Below, piece after piece: positions 18,862 to 30,313 of a stretch of 34,016 nt of DNA (position 1 is its first letter; every line of letters begins with the position of its first letter). A model generated the notes under the pieces. The model worked only from the letters and a program-made list of their open reading frames with translations. It was not told the DNA's origin and ran no database searches. The stretch spans positions 1-34,016 of the forward strand of contig JAEUPF010000045.1 of the NCBI GenBank assembly GCA_016790425.1, given 5' to 3'. The translations under genes and the position numbers were made by a program. The stretch comes from Rubrivivax sp. (GTDB lineage Bacteria > Pseudomonadota > Gammaproteobacteria > Burkholderiales > Burkholderiaceae_C).

Positions 18862-20985
18862 TCAGGTCAACGGCTCGGCCCGCGCCAGTGCCGCCGGGGC
18901 CGGCTCGTGCGGTGTGCGCGTGGCGAACAGGAAGATCGCCCCGGCCACGGCGGCGAACGCGCCGATGACGCCGAAGGCCACCGGGAAGCTGAACTGCATC
19001 ACCAGCGCCGCGGCGACGACCGGCCCGAGGGCGTTGCCGATGCGCTCCAGCAGCCGGTACACGCCGTAGACGACGCCGTCGCCGAGCTGCGCGATCTCCT
19101 CGGCACAGTGCTCGGCGACGAGCGCGCTCTGGGCCGAGATCGACAGCGCCTGCCCGAAGCCGATCAGCAGCACCGCCAGCAGCACCCACGACACGCCGCC
19201 GCCGGCGAGCACCACCGCGCCGCCGAGCCCCGAGACGACGAGGCCGCCGCCGACCAGCCAGTGCATGCGCTCGCGCGTCGAGGCCAGCGCCGCGGTGAGC
19301 GGCCCGAGCACCACCATCACCACCGCGTAGACCATCAGCAGGCGGCCGGCCATGCTCTGCGTGCTGCCGATCTTCACCAGGTGCAGCGGCAGCAGGTAGA
19401 AGCAGATGCCGGTGAGCACCATCTTGGCCGGCATCGCCGCCAGGCCGGTGACGGTCATGAAGCGGCGGTTGAACACCAGCGCGGCGAACTCGCGCCAGGT
19501 GGGCACGCGTGCCGGCGGCTCGTCGGCCTGGCGCGGCCGGTTGTCGGGAAGCTGGCGGATGACGAGGATCGACGCCGCCGCCAGCAGCGCCGCCACCAGC
19601 AGCGTCGGGCGCACGCCCACGTTGTCGGCGAGGATGCCGCCGATCGAGGGCCCGCACACCGTGGCGGCCATGATGGCGCCGACGAACAGCGCGAAGCTCC
19701 TGGCGCGCTGCTGCCGCGGCGCGTGGTCGAGCACGTAGCTCTGGGCGGCGACGAAGACCATCGCGTAGCCGATGGCGCACAGCGAGCGCCAGACGAGCAG
19801 GTCGAGCACCGAGTCGGCCATGGCGCTGGCGAGGAAGCCGCCGGCGGCGATCCAGGCCCCCAGCAGCATCGTCTGGCGGTGGCCCACGCGTTCGCAGCGC
19901 ACGCCGAGGAACGGCTGCGCGACGGCCACGATCAGCATGAACAGCGCGATCGGCAGGCCGATCAGGATCTGGTTCGAGATGCCGGGCACCGGCACCAGCA
20001 GCTCGTTGACGTAGCCGGGCAGGAACGAGCGCGTCAGCTCCTCGGCGAGGATGAACATGAACAGCGGCGCCCTCACCTTGGCCAGCTCGCTCACGGCGCG
20101 CAGCTCGGGCGTGGCGGCGCGGCCGAAGCGGAAGCGCTGCACCAGGTCGGCGGCACCGCGGTGCGCCTGCGCCATGCCGGGATGGCGCTCGTGCGTGGGC
20201 ACGCGGCGGCTCGCCTCGAGGTCGCGCGCCAGCGCCGCGTAGGCGTCGTTCAGGCGCGCCAGCACGGTGTCGAGCACCCGCAGGAGGCCGCCGAAGGCGT
20301 GAGCGCCGCCCGTGCGCACCGGCAGCACGAAGTTGCCCGAGGCACCGCGCTCGAACGTCTCGGCCACGTCGCGCAGCGAGGCGTCGATGCGCGCGCCGGC
20401 GATGAAGTGCATCAGCTCCAGCGTGAAGAACAGCGCCACGACGAGCACCACCAGCACGTCCAGCAGCATGTCCAGCACCATGTCGTCGACGAAGCGCAGG
20501 TCCACGCCCATGTGCAGCAGGCCCAGGCGCTGGTCGCCCTCGACGACCGGCAGCGAGACGATGAACAGCTTGCCCACGCGCTGCGTGTGCGTGGCGCCGG
20601 CGCCTTGCGTCAGCAGCGCCAGCGTCGCCGCGTCGGCGAAGTACGCCACGGCGCCGCCGGGCGTCGCCGTGCTCTCGTGCAGGATGGTGCCGCCGGTGTC
20701 GGTGAGCGCGAGGTAGGCGAGCTCGGGCATCTCCGACTTCACTTCCTTGAAGCGGTCGCTGACGCCGTACAGCTCCTTGTACGGCACGCCGTTCTCGACC
20801 GCCTTCAGCACCAGCGAGACGATCGAGCCGCCGACGCTGCCCATCTTGTTGGCCAGCTGCGGCGCCAGCGCGCGCTCGAACGTGCGGTGCGAGAGGAAGG
20901 CGTTGGCCAGCAGCGCCACCATCACCACCAGCGTCACCACGCCGGCCAGGCGCAGGTAGACGCTGCGCAGGTAGTTGTCGCTCAT
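18862..20985 (-). CDS. fusion of a periplasmic sensor/HAMP-like region and an MFS transporter
   Basis: 707 residues from ATG 20985. Residues 11-30 form a first membrane helix, 31-170 a periplasmic domain with the look of a Cache/PAS-like sensor (PELAYLALTDTGGTILHEST and GKLFIVSLPVVEGDQRLGLL), 171-193 a second membrane helix, and about 197-250 a HAMP-like linker (RIDASLRDVAETFERGASGN). From about 305 an MFS permease of about 12 helices follows, with GCRCERVGHRQT-like loop (FLGVRCERVGHRQTMLLGAW) matching the MFS motif between helices 2 and 3. Plain MFS transporters have about 400 residues and no sensor. The ATG overlaps the upstream stop as ATGA. Transport of an unknown solute gated or reported by the sensor part is inference. 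Confidence 0.85.
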   Translation of the reverse strand: MSDNYLRSVYLRLAGVVTLVVMVALLANAFLSHRTFERALAPQLANKMGSVGGSIVSLVLKAVENGVPYKELYGVSDRFKEVKSEMPELAYLALTDTGGTILHESTATPGGAVAYFADAATLALLTQGAGATHTQRVGKLFIVSLPVVEGDQRLGLLHMGVDLRFVDDMVLDMLLDVLVVLVVALFFTLELMHFIAGARIDASLRDVAETFERGASGNFVLPVRTGGAHAFGGLLRVLDTVLARLNDAYAALARDLEASRRVPTHERHPGMAQAHRGAADLVQRFRFGRAATPELRAVSELAKVRAPLFMFILAEELTRSFLPGYVNELLVPVPGISNQILIGLPIALFMLIVAVAQPFLGVRCERVGHRQTMLLGAWIAAGGFLASAMADSVLDLLVWRSLCAIGYAMVFVAAQSYVLDHAPRQQRARSFALFVGAIMAATVCGPSIGGILADNVGVRPTLLVAALLAAASILVIRQLPDNRPRQADEPPARVPTWREFAALVFNRRFMTVTGLAAMPAKMVLTGICFYLLPLHLVKIGSTQSMAGRLLMVYAVVMVVLGPLTAALASTRERMHWLVGGGLVVSGLGGAVVLAGGGVSWVLLAVLLIGFGQALSISAQSALVAEHCAEEIAQLGDGVVYGVYRLLERIGNALGPVVAAALVMQFSFPVAFGVIGAFAAVAGAIFLFATRTPHEPAPAALARAEPLT

Positions 20986-21959
20986 TCGGCGCTCTCCTTG
21001 GCGCTCGGCTCGGCGGCGTAGGCAGCGGCCCACGCGTCGGCCGCGGGCAGCGCCAGCGCCGGCGCCGGCGACGCGGGCGCCCGGGCGCTGGCGCTGGCGC
21101 GAGCGCGAGCGCGAGCGCGAGCGGGCCGCGGTGCGGCCACCGTTGGCGCGGCCGCGACGGGCGCGGCTGCCGCCGCCGGCACCGCGCGCGCCGCACCGCC
21201 GGGGTCGGTCTGCAGCAGCGAGCGCAGGCGGGCCACTTCGGCTTCGGCCAGCCGCGTGGTCTTCAGGAAGCGCAGCAGCGCCGGCCCGAACGGCCCGCGC
21301 GCGGCGATCGCCGTCGCGCGCACCGAGTCGCCGGCACGCAGCATGCCCTCGGCGCGGCCGATGTCGCTGCCAAGGCGCTTCATCACCGCCAGCAGCGCCA
21401 GCGAGGAAAGCCCGGCGGCGGCGAGGAAGACCGCCAGGCTCGCCAGCGCGATCTCGCGCCCCACGGCGCGCACGTCCTCGCGCACGCGATCGCTGGAAAA
21501 GCGCAGCGCCAGATAGCCGATCGTCAGGTCGAAGTTGTTCTGCACCGAGATGCCGGCGGCGGCTTCGTCGCCGTCGACGACGAGCCAGTCGGCGTCGCCG
21601 TTCTTGCGCACCGCCTCCAGCCACGCCTTGGGCACCGGGCGCGAGGCGCGCAGGCGGTCGGTGCTGTACAGCAGCTTGCCCTCGGTATCGAAGATGTCGA
21701 TGCCCAGGATCAGGCTGTCGGTGGCCTGTTCGCGGTCGAGGATGCCCGGCAGCGTGGCGATGTCGGAGAACTGCAGCCCCAGCGCCAGCGACGACTGGAT
21801 CGAGTTCTCCACCGAGCGGCCGGTGACGACCAGACGCTCGGTGACCAGGCGGTTGGAGGTGCTGCGGTACTTGAAGTAGTTCAGCAGCCCGGCCATGCCG
21901 ACGGCGAAGCCGCACACCACGACGGCGACGCCGATCATCCTGCTCTTGGTCGAGTCCAT
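20982..21959 (-). CDS. membrane sensor protein without an output domain
   Basis: 325 residues from ATG 21959 with GAAGGG 9 bases ahead. Membrane helix 7-28 (MIGVAVVVCGFAVGMAGLLN), a periplasmic domain 29-165 with GRSVENSIQSSLALGLQF, GIDIFDTEGKLLYSTDRLRA and NNFDLTIGYLALRF, which look like a Cache-like double-strand sensor, and helix 168-192. A short HAMP-like stretch follows (KRLGSDIGRAEGMLRAGDSV), then a coiled helix to about 245. The last 80 residues are Ala/Pro/Arg-rich low complexity with an Arg-Ala repeat. No kinase, GGDEF or methyl-accepting domain is present. It probably pairs with the next gene product, which has the same kind of sensor fused to MFS. The stop overlaps that gene's ATG. 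Confidence 0.8.
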   Translation of the reverse strand: MDSTKSRMIGVAVVVCGFAVGMAGLLNYFKYRSTSNRLVTERLVVTGRSVENSIQSSLALGLQFSDIATLPGILDREQATDSLILGIDIFDTEGKLLYSTDRLRASRPVPKAWLEAVRKNGDADWLVVDGDEAAAGISVQNNFDLTIGYLALRFSSDRVREDVRAVGREIALASLAVFLAAAGLSSLALLAVMKRLGSDIGRAEGMLRAGDSVRATAIAARGPFGPALLRFLKTTRLAEAEVARLRSLLQTDPGGAARAVPAAAAAPVAAAPTVAAPRPARARARARASASARAPASPAPALALPAADAWAAAYAAEPSAKESAE

Positions 21960-22035
21960 GTTCTTGTGCCCTTCGCGCGAGCGCTGCGGTCCGCCGGAGA
22001 AGTGTTCGGCGCCGGCCACGCGGGTCGTCCGGGAG

Positions 22036-22062
22036 CTTTCGGCCGCCGGGGCCCGGACTTGA
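22036..22062 (-). promoter_or_regulatory. FliA (sigma-28)-like promoter for the sensor-MFS operon
   Basis: Read on the minus strand: TCAAGTCC (22062-22055), an 11-base spacer, then GCCGAAAG (22043-22036). The E. coli FliA consensus is TAAAGTTT-N11-GCCGATAA, so the match is 5/8 plus 6/8 with exact spacing; TCAAG is, from memory, a common betaproteobacterial -35 form. The predicted start near 22029 gives a leader of about 70 nt to the ATG at 21959. Confidence 0.55.
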
Positions 22063-22121
22063 AGCCGATTCGAACCGCTTGCCGCCGCCGCCGATCGGCG
22101 AAGTAAGACCCCTTTCGCGGC

Positions 22122-22149
22122 TCAAGTCGCGGCCGTCGCACACCGATAC
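22122..22149 (+). promoter_or_regulatory. FliA (sigma-28)-like promoter for the hydrolase-kinase-GGDEF operon
   Basis: TCAAGTCG at 22122-22129 and ACCGATAC at 22142-22149, separated by 12 bases. The core CCGATA is exact; the spacer is one base longer than the E. coli optimum of 11. It points toward the gene starting at 22371, leaving a leader of about 214 nt that contains GCCCTGAGGGC hairpin near 22152. It pairs with an opposite-facing similar element 60 bp away. Confidence 0.5.
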
Positions 22150-22370
22150 CTGCCCTGAGGGCGCTGGCGCGGCCACCTGGCCGCAGGGATGGCTGCCGGC
22201 CCCTGGGACGACAACAGCAACAGAAGGTCCATGCAACTGCAGCAAGAAGTTCGACCACAGCGGCAGCAACGCCGGCGGCGGCCGCGAGGCCGGCCGTCCG
22301 CGCCCGCCGCGGGTTGTGCGCGCCGGGCGTGCGCTGGCCCGCCGCGCGGGGTGCCCGGCGGGGGGCCGCG

Positions 22371-23624
22371 ATGAAGGCGCGCCTGAACGTCGTGCCCGCT
22401 GCCGCGCGCGATGCCAGCTTCGGCGACACCGTGCCCGCGCCCCTGGCCGGCGATGCCGCGGCTGCCGCGGCCGCGCCCGACGTCGCGTGGGAGCCGCCGC
22501 TGCCGGGCCGGCGCCGCTCGCTTGCCACCTGGAACGAATACATGGCGCTGGCCAGCCGCGTGGTCGGCCGCTTCCACGGCCACTTCCGGCTGCGCCACTT
22601 CGACTACGAGCACCCCACGCGGCTGCAGCCGGGCACGCCGCGGCGGCTGAAGCAGCCCTACGTCACGCCGGTGGCCTACACCGAATGGGGCCCGGCCACG
22701 GCGCCGGTGCTGCTGTGCTGCGGTGGCGTGGCCAACGTGGCCACGCGCTTTCACTACCTGGCTTCGGACCTGGCCGACGGCTGGCGCGTGGTGTGCATGG
22801 ACTGGCTGGGCCGCGGCCGCTCGGGCTGGCTGGCCGCCGAGGAGGACTACTCGCCGGCCACCTACGCCGAACAGCTGCGGCAGATGATCGGCCACCTCGC
22901 CGGCGAGGCCGGCCCGTGCGTCGGCCAGCGCCCCGCGCGCCAGCAGCGCCCGCTGCGCATCAACGGCCACGGCCTCACCGTGCTCGGCTCATCGATGGGG
23001 GGCACCGCGGCGATCGAGTTGATTGCGCGCCACCCCGGTCTCGTCGAGCGGCTGATCCTCAACGACGTGGGCCCGCACATCCCGGCGCGCCGGCGCAAGC
23101 GCCGCGCCGAGGCGATCGCCCGCCACTACGTCTTCCGCAATCCGGCCGAACTGCTGCGCCGCGTCGGCGCCTCGAACAAGAACGACGGGCCGGTGAGCGA
23201 CGACATCCGCTTCAACCTCTCCTTCCACCAGACGCGCTGGTCCGAGGAGGAAAGCGGCCGCGTCTACCGCCACGACGTGCGCGCCATGCAGGCCTACCGC
23301 CGCACGTCGGCCAGGAGCGTCGTGCAGTGGGAGCAGTGGCAGCGCGTGCACTGCCCGGTGCTGCTGATCCACGGCATGCAGTCCGATGCCTTGCTCGAGC
23401 CGACGCTTCGGCGCATGCGCCGCGGCAAGGGCGTGGCGGTGATGCACGTGCCCGACACCGGCCACACGCCGCTGCTGGCCGACCGCAACCAGGTGAGCTT
23501 CATCCGCCAGTGGCTCGCCGGCGAGGTGGAGGCCGGCAGCGAGTGGAGCGTGCTGCACGCACCGGCGCGCCAGGCCTACCCGGGCAGCCCGATCCCGTTC
23601 GCGCCGGTGAGCGCGCTGCGTTGA
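22371..23624 (+). CDS. alpha/beta hydrolase
   Basis: 417 residues from ATG 22371, with GGGGG 5-10 bases ahead; an upstream in-frame start near 22314 adds only low-complexity Arg/Ala residues. After a variable N-terminal 90 residues the alpha/beta hydrolase fold appears: AYTEWGPATAPVLLCCGGVA (HG-like oxyanion strand), DWLGRGRSG, then the nucleophile elbow GSSMGG with Ser208, DVGPHIPARRRK, the acid in HGMQSDALLEP and the histidine in DTGHTPLL. The triad is complete. The lid region DVGPHIP resembles esterases and lactonase-like hydrolases of this superfamily. No signal peptide, so cytoplasmic. It is the first gene of a seven-gene unit with a phosphorelay and c-di-GMP proteins, so its substrate could be a signal molecule; that is a guess. 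Confidence 0.85.
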   Translation: MKARLNVVPAAARDASFGDTVPAPLAGDAAAAAAAPDVAWEPPLPGRRRSLATWNEYMALASRVVGRFHGHFRLRHFDYEHPTRLQPGTPRRLKQPYVTPVAYTEWGPATAPVLLCCGGVANVATRFHYLASDLADGWRVVCMDWLGRGRSGWLAAEEDYSPATYAEQLRQMIGHLAGEAGPCVGQRPARQQRPLRINGHGLTVLGSSMGGTAAIELIARHPGLVERLILNDVGPHIPARRRKRRAEAIARHYVFRNPAELLRRVGASNKNDGPVSDDIRFNLSFHQTRWSEEESGRVYRHDVRAMQAYRRTSARSVVQWEQWQRVHCPVLLIHGMQSDALLEPTLRRMRRGKGVAVMHVPDTGHTPLLADRNQVSFIRQWLAGEVEAGSEWSVLHAPARQAYPGSPIPFAPVSALR

Positions 23625-23638
23625 AGCCGGGCGCCGCG

Positions 23639-24309
23639 ATGTCCGAACGCCTGGCCTTCGCAGCGCATGCCGGCGGCTGCGCCGACGACAGTCCGCCGCT
23701 TGCCGCGGTGCCGGCCGTGCCGGTGCGGCCGGCGCAGCACGCCACCGACCAGCGCCTGCCGCTGCGCTTCGTGCGCCACGGCGCCACCGCGCCCAACCTG
23801 GCCGGGCTGCGCTGCGGCGGCGACCTCGACGTGCCGCTCACCGCGCTGGGCCGCCAGCAGGCGCGCGCGGTGGCCGAGCGGATCGCGCGGCTCGATCCGC
23901 CGGTGCACCTCATCGTCACCAGCGACCTCCGGCGCAACCGCGAGACCGCCGACATCATCGCCAGCCGCCTGCCCGCCGGCGTGACGATGCTCGTTCAGCC
24001 GGCGTTCTCCGAGCGGCGCCTGGGCGAGTGGAACCTGAAGCCGGTCGTGCAGACCCAGCCGTGGTTCGAGGCCCGGCGCACGCCGCCGGGCGGCGAGTCG
24101 GACGACGAGTTCACGCAGCGCGTTGCCGAAGCGGTGCGCGCCATCAAGCGCCAGCTCGCCGAACGGCCGCTGCTGGTGGGCAGCAAGGGCGTGGGCCGCG
24201 TCCTCGGCGAACTGATCGGCCTGGCGCAGCGGCTGGAACTCGGCAACGCCGAGGTCTGGGAGTTCGATTTCGCCGAGCGGCCCTGCCTCGAAACCGCATG
24301 GGGAGCGCT

Positions 24310-24313
<4 letters not shown>
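23639..24313 (+). CDS. histidine phosphatase superfamily protein with altered active site
   Basis: 224 residues from ATG 23639, 14 bp after the hydrolase stop. The phosphoglycerate mutase-like signature LRFVRHGATAPNLAG contains Arg46-His47-Gly48, the phosphohistidine site. TSDLRRNRETADIIA and SERRLGEWN also match the family. In the place where the second catalytic histidine normally stands (VSHGG), this protein reads VGSKGVGRVL with Lys183. The change may lower or redirect activity, for example to phosphate binding or a pseudophosphatase. The N-terminal 35 residues are extra. Its TGA overlaps the histidine kinase ATG, so the two are translationally coupled, and a role acting on phosphohistidine signalling is an attractive but unproven idea. 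Confidence 0.85.
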
Positions 24314-27440
<3,127 letters not shown>

Positions 27441-27444
<4 letters not shown>

Positions 27445-29405
27445 ACGCTGTCGCTGGGCCTTCCACCCCGGCCCCTGGCGCTCCGGCGGCCGGCACGGAA
27501 CCCGGCGCGCCGCCCGGCCAGGCCGCCGCGGCCGGCCCGCGCAAGCCGCACGTGCTGGTCGTCGACGACGACGCCGGCGGCCGGCGCCTGACGCGCGCCA
27601 CGCTCACGCGCTCGGGCTTCGCCGTCAGCGAGGCCGGCGACGGCGCCGCCGCGCTGCAGGCGATGCGCCGGGGCCTGCCCGACCTCGTGCTGCTGGACGT
27701 GAGCATGCCGGTGATGGACGGCTTCACCGCCTGCGCCGAGCTGCGCCGCCTGCCCGGCGGCGAGCGCATACCGGTGGTGATGATGACGGGGCTGGAGGAC
27801 ACCGCGTCGATCGAGCGCGCCTTCGAGGTGGGCGCCACCGACTTCATCACCAAGCCGATCAACTGGGCCGTGCTGCCGCACCGCGTGCGCTACATGATGC
27901 GGGCCAGCGCCGCCATCGACGAGCTGCAGCAGAGCATCCTGCGCCGCCAGGAAGCGGAAGAACAGATCCGGCGCCTGGCCTACTACGACCCGCTCACGGG
28001 GCTGCCCAACCGCCTGCTCTTCGTCGAGCAGCTCGAGCGCGCGCTGGCACAGGCCGAGCGGCACGGCCGCCGCCTGGCGATCATGTTCGTCGACCTGGAC
28101 AACTTCAAGCGCGTCAACGACACCCTCGGCCACCGCGCCGGCGACGAGCTGCTGTGCAAGGCCAGCGCCCGCCTGGCCGGTGCGCTGCGCGCGCACGACG
28201 CGCTGGCGCGGCCCGAGCGCTCGCCGGCGTTGCCGGCGGCGGCGGCATCGGCTTCGGCAGTGGCGCCGGCGGTGCCCGCCGCGGCGAACATCGCCCGTCT
28301 GGGCGGCGACGAGTTCATCGTCATGCTCACCGATGTCGGCTCGCCCGACCACGTGGCCGGCGTCGCGCGGCGGCTGGTGCAGACGCTGGGCGAGCCGATC
28401 GTCGTGCAGGGCACGGAAGTCTTCGTCGGCGGCAGCGTCGGCGTCGCCTCGTACCCCGAGGACGGCAGCGACATCGACACCCTCCTGATGAACGCCGACA
28501 CCGCGATGTACCGCGCCAAGAGCGCCGGCCGCGGCGGCTTCCAGCTCTACGACCGCTCGATGAACGCGCGCGCGCTCGACCGGCTGCACATGGAAACGCG
28601 CCTGCGCCGGGCGCTCGAGCGCGACGAGTTCGTGCTGCACTACCAGCCGCGCGTGGACGTGGTGAGCGGGCGCATCGTCGGCGCCGAGGCGCTGATCCGC
28701 TGGCAGCACCCCGAGCGCGGCCTGTTGCCGCCGGCGGAGTTCATCCCGCTCGTCGAGGACGCCGGCCTCGTGGTGCCGATCGGCGAATGGGCCATCCGCA
28801 CCGTGTGCCGGCAAAGCGCCGCCTGGCTGGCCGCGGGGCTGAGCCCGGTGCCGGTGGCGGTGAACCTGTCGTCGACGCACTTCCGCGAGCGCGAGCTGCC
28901 GGCGCGCGTGGCGCGCGCGCTGGCCGAGCACGGCGTGCCGGCGAGCTGCCTGGAGATCGAGGTCACCGAGTCGCTGCTGATCGCCGACCCCGAATTGAGC
29001 GTGGGCATCGCGCAGGAACTGGCGACGATGGGCGTGGCGCTGTCGATCGACGACTTCGGCACCGGCTATTCGTCGATGGGCTACCTGAAGAAGCTGCCGA
29101 TCGCGGCGCTGAAGATCGACCGCAGCTTCGTGCGCGACCTCGAGACCGACCCCGACGACGCGGCCATCGTCAGCGCCATCGTCGCGCTGGCGCACAGCCT
29201 GAAGCTCAAGGTCGTGGCCGAGGGCGTCGAGACGCCGGCGCAGCTCGCGTTCCTGCAGTCGGTGCAGTGCGACGAGTACCAGGGCTTCCTCACCAGCCGC
29301 GCCGTCAGCGTCGGCGAGTTCGAGCGCCTGCTGCGGCGGCGCGCGCAGATCGAGAGCGTGTTCGCGATGCCGGCGTTGCGCGGCGAGCGGCTCGAGATCG
29401 AGTGA
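27441..29405 (+). CDS. response regulator with GGDEF and EAL domains (c-di-GMP metabolism)
   Basis: 654 residues. The receiver domain at about 34-150 has LVVDDDAGG and phosphoacceptor Asp86 (LLDVSMPVMDG). The GGDEF domain has VDLDNFKRVNDTLGHRAGDE and GGDEF at 288-292, expected active for diguanylate cyclase. The EAL domain has EAL at 416-418, NLSSTHF, EVTESLL, DDFGTGYSSM, KIDRSFV, VAEGVET and YQGF, all the metal and substrate residues of phosphodiesterases. A roughly 29-residue Ala/Pro insertion separates RAHD at 250-253 (the inhibitory I-site pattern RxxD) from GGDEF. The gene overlaps the kinase stop as ATGA, so the kinase HPt very likely phosphorylates Asp86. Which of the two activities dominates cannot be told from sequence. 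Confidence 0.95.
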
Positions 29406-29423
29406 GGTCGCGGTGAGCCTGAC

Positions 29424-30302
29424 ATGACCGCGCCGCCGCTGCTGCTGGCCGAGATCGAGGACGCGTTCACCGCGCCCGGCTGGCGCGTCAGCCGGCCCGA
29501 TGACGAAGGGGCGCTGCACGCCGAAGTGCTGCGCGAGCTGTGCGACCGCGGCCTGCCGCTGCACCTGGGCGCCGCCGGCACGCGCGGCATCGCCGCGACG
29601 CTGCTGCTCGTCGACGGTTTGCAGGAGCAGATCGTTCTGGCCAGCCGCGAGGACGGCATTGCCGTGGCGCGCGCGCTGCAGGCGCGGCCGCTGTGGGCGG
29701 CGGCGCTGCTGCAGGGCCTGCGCGTGCAGTTCGCGCTCGCCGCGGCGACCGCGCGCGAAGGCAGCGGCGGCGCGCGCCACGAGCGCTTCGTCATCCAGGC
29801 GCGCTGGCCGCGCGAGATCCACCGCACCTCGCGCCGGCGCGAGGCGCGCGTCGCTGCTGCTGGCGCTGTCCTGGGCATGGGGGGCGAGCGCCGCGGGCCG
29901 GTGCTGCGCCTGATGCACGGCAACCTGCTGGCGAGCACGCGCAACCTGGCGGTGCTCGACCTGAGCGAACATGGCTGCGCCGTGACGCTGCCGGCCGGCA
30001 TGGTGCCGCCGGCCGTGGGCAGCGTGCTCGAACAAGTGGAGCTCGAACTCGACGAGGCGCACATCGTCGTCGCCGACGCCGCCGTGCTGCACGTGGCCGC
30101 GCTCGGCCGCAGCGCGCACCGCATGGGCTGCCGCTGGCAGGCGCTGCCCGCGGCCGGCCGCCGCGTGCTGCGGCGCTGGCTGGCAGAGGCGGCGCGGCCG
30201 CTGCCGGTGGGCGAGGCGAGCGAAGCGGCGCAAGGCGGCGCAAAGCGGCGCAAGGCGGCGCAAGGCGGCGCAAGGCCCGGGCGGCGCGAAGCCGTGCCCT
30301 AA
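29424..30302 (+). CDS. PilZ-domain c-di-GMP receptor, YcgR-like
   Basis: 292 residues from ATG 29424, 18 bp after the GGDEF-EAL stop. An N-terminal beta-rich domain (HLGAAGTRGIAATLLLVDGL) is followed near residues 133-145 by IHRTSRRREARV, which contains the RxxxR motif, and then NLAVLDLSEHGCAVTLP with the D/NxSxxG motif. Together these are the PilZ c-di-GMP binding signature in a YcgR-type two-domain arrangement. Proteins of this kind slow or steer flagella or act on secretion and polysaccharide in response to c-di-GMP. The last 30 residues come from a 10-bp tandem repeat and are Arg/Lys/Gln-rich. It sits directly after the enzyme that sets c-di-GMP level and 11 bp before a PlsC-like acyltransferase. 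Confidence 0.88.
   Translation: MTAPPLLLAEIEDAFTAPGWRVSRPDDEGALHAEVLRELCDRGLPLHLGAAGTRGIAATLLLVDGLQEQIVLASREDGIAVARALQARPLWAAALLQGLRVQFALAAATAREGSGGARHERFVIQARWPREIHRTSRRREARVAAAGAVLGMGGERRGPVLRLMHGNLLASTRNLAVLDLSEHGCAVTLPAGMVPPAVGSVLEQVELELDEAHIVVADAAVLHVAALGRSAHRMGCRWQALPAAGRRVLRRWLAEAARPLPVGEASEAAQGGAKRRKAAQGGARPGRREAVP
30225..30274 (+). repeat. five tandem copies of a 10-bp unit at the 3' end of the PilZ gene
   Basis: GCGGCGCAAG repeated at 30225, 30235 (with AAA end), 30245, 30255 and 30265. The unit is not a multiple of three, so a change in copy number shifts the PilZ reading frame for its last 9 codons. Confidence 0.95.
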
Positions 30303-30313
30303 CATCGCCGCCC

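Larger units (their letters stand above)
21960..22370. other. 411-bp divergent intergenic region
   Basis: Lies between the starts of two divergent operons. It holds the two FliA-like promoters described separately and the short palindrome GCCGATCGGC at about 22091-22100. An ORF from 22189 (61 codons) was judged spurious because its composition is Arg-rich frame-shadow and its ATG has no spaced ribosome binding site. Nothing else is recognised. Confidence 0.7.

Noticed and set aside
18661-21021. 786-codon plus-strand frame over the sensor-MFS gene
   Set aside because: Composition of a GC shadow (His, Arg, Gln rich). The minus-strand frame has membrane helices and MFS motifs.
22189-22374. 61-codon frame in the leader of the hydrolase operon
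   Set aside because: Gln/Arg/Pro-rich, no spaced ribosome binding site, overlaps the hydrolase start.
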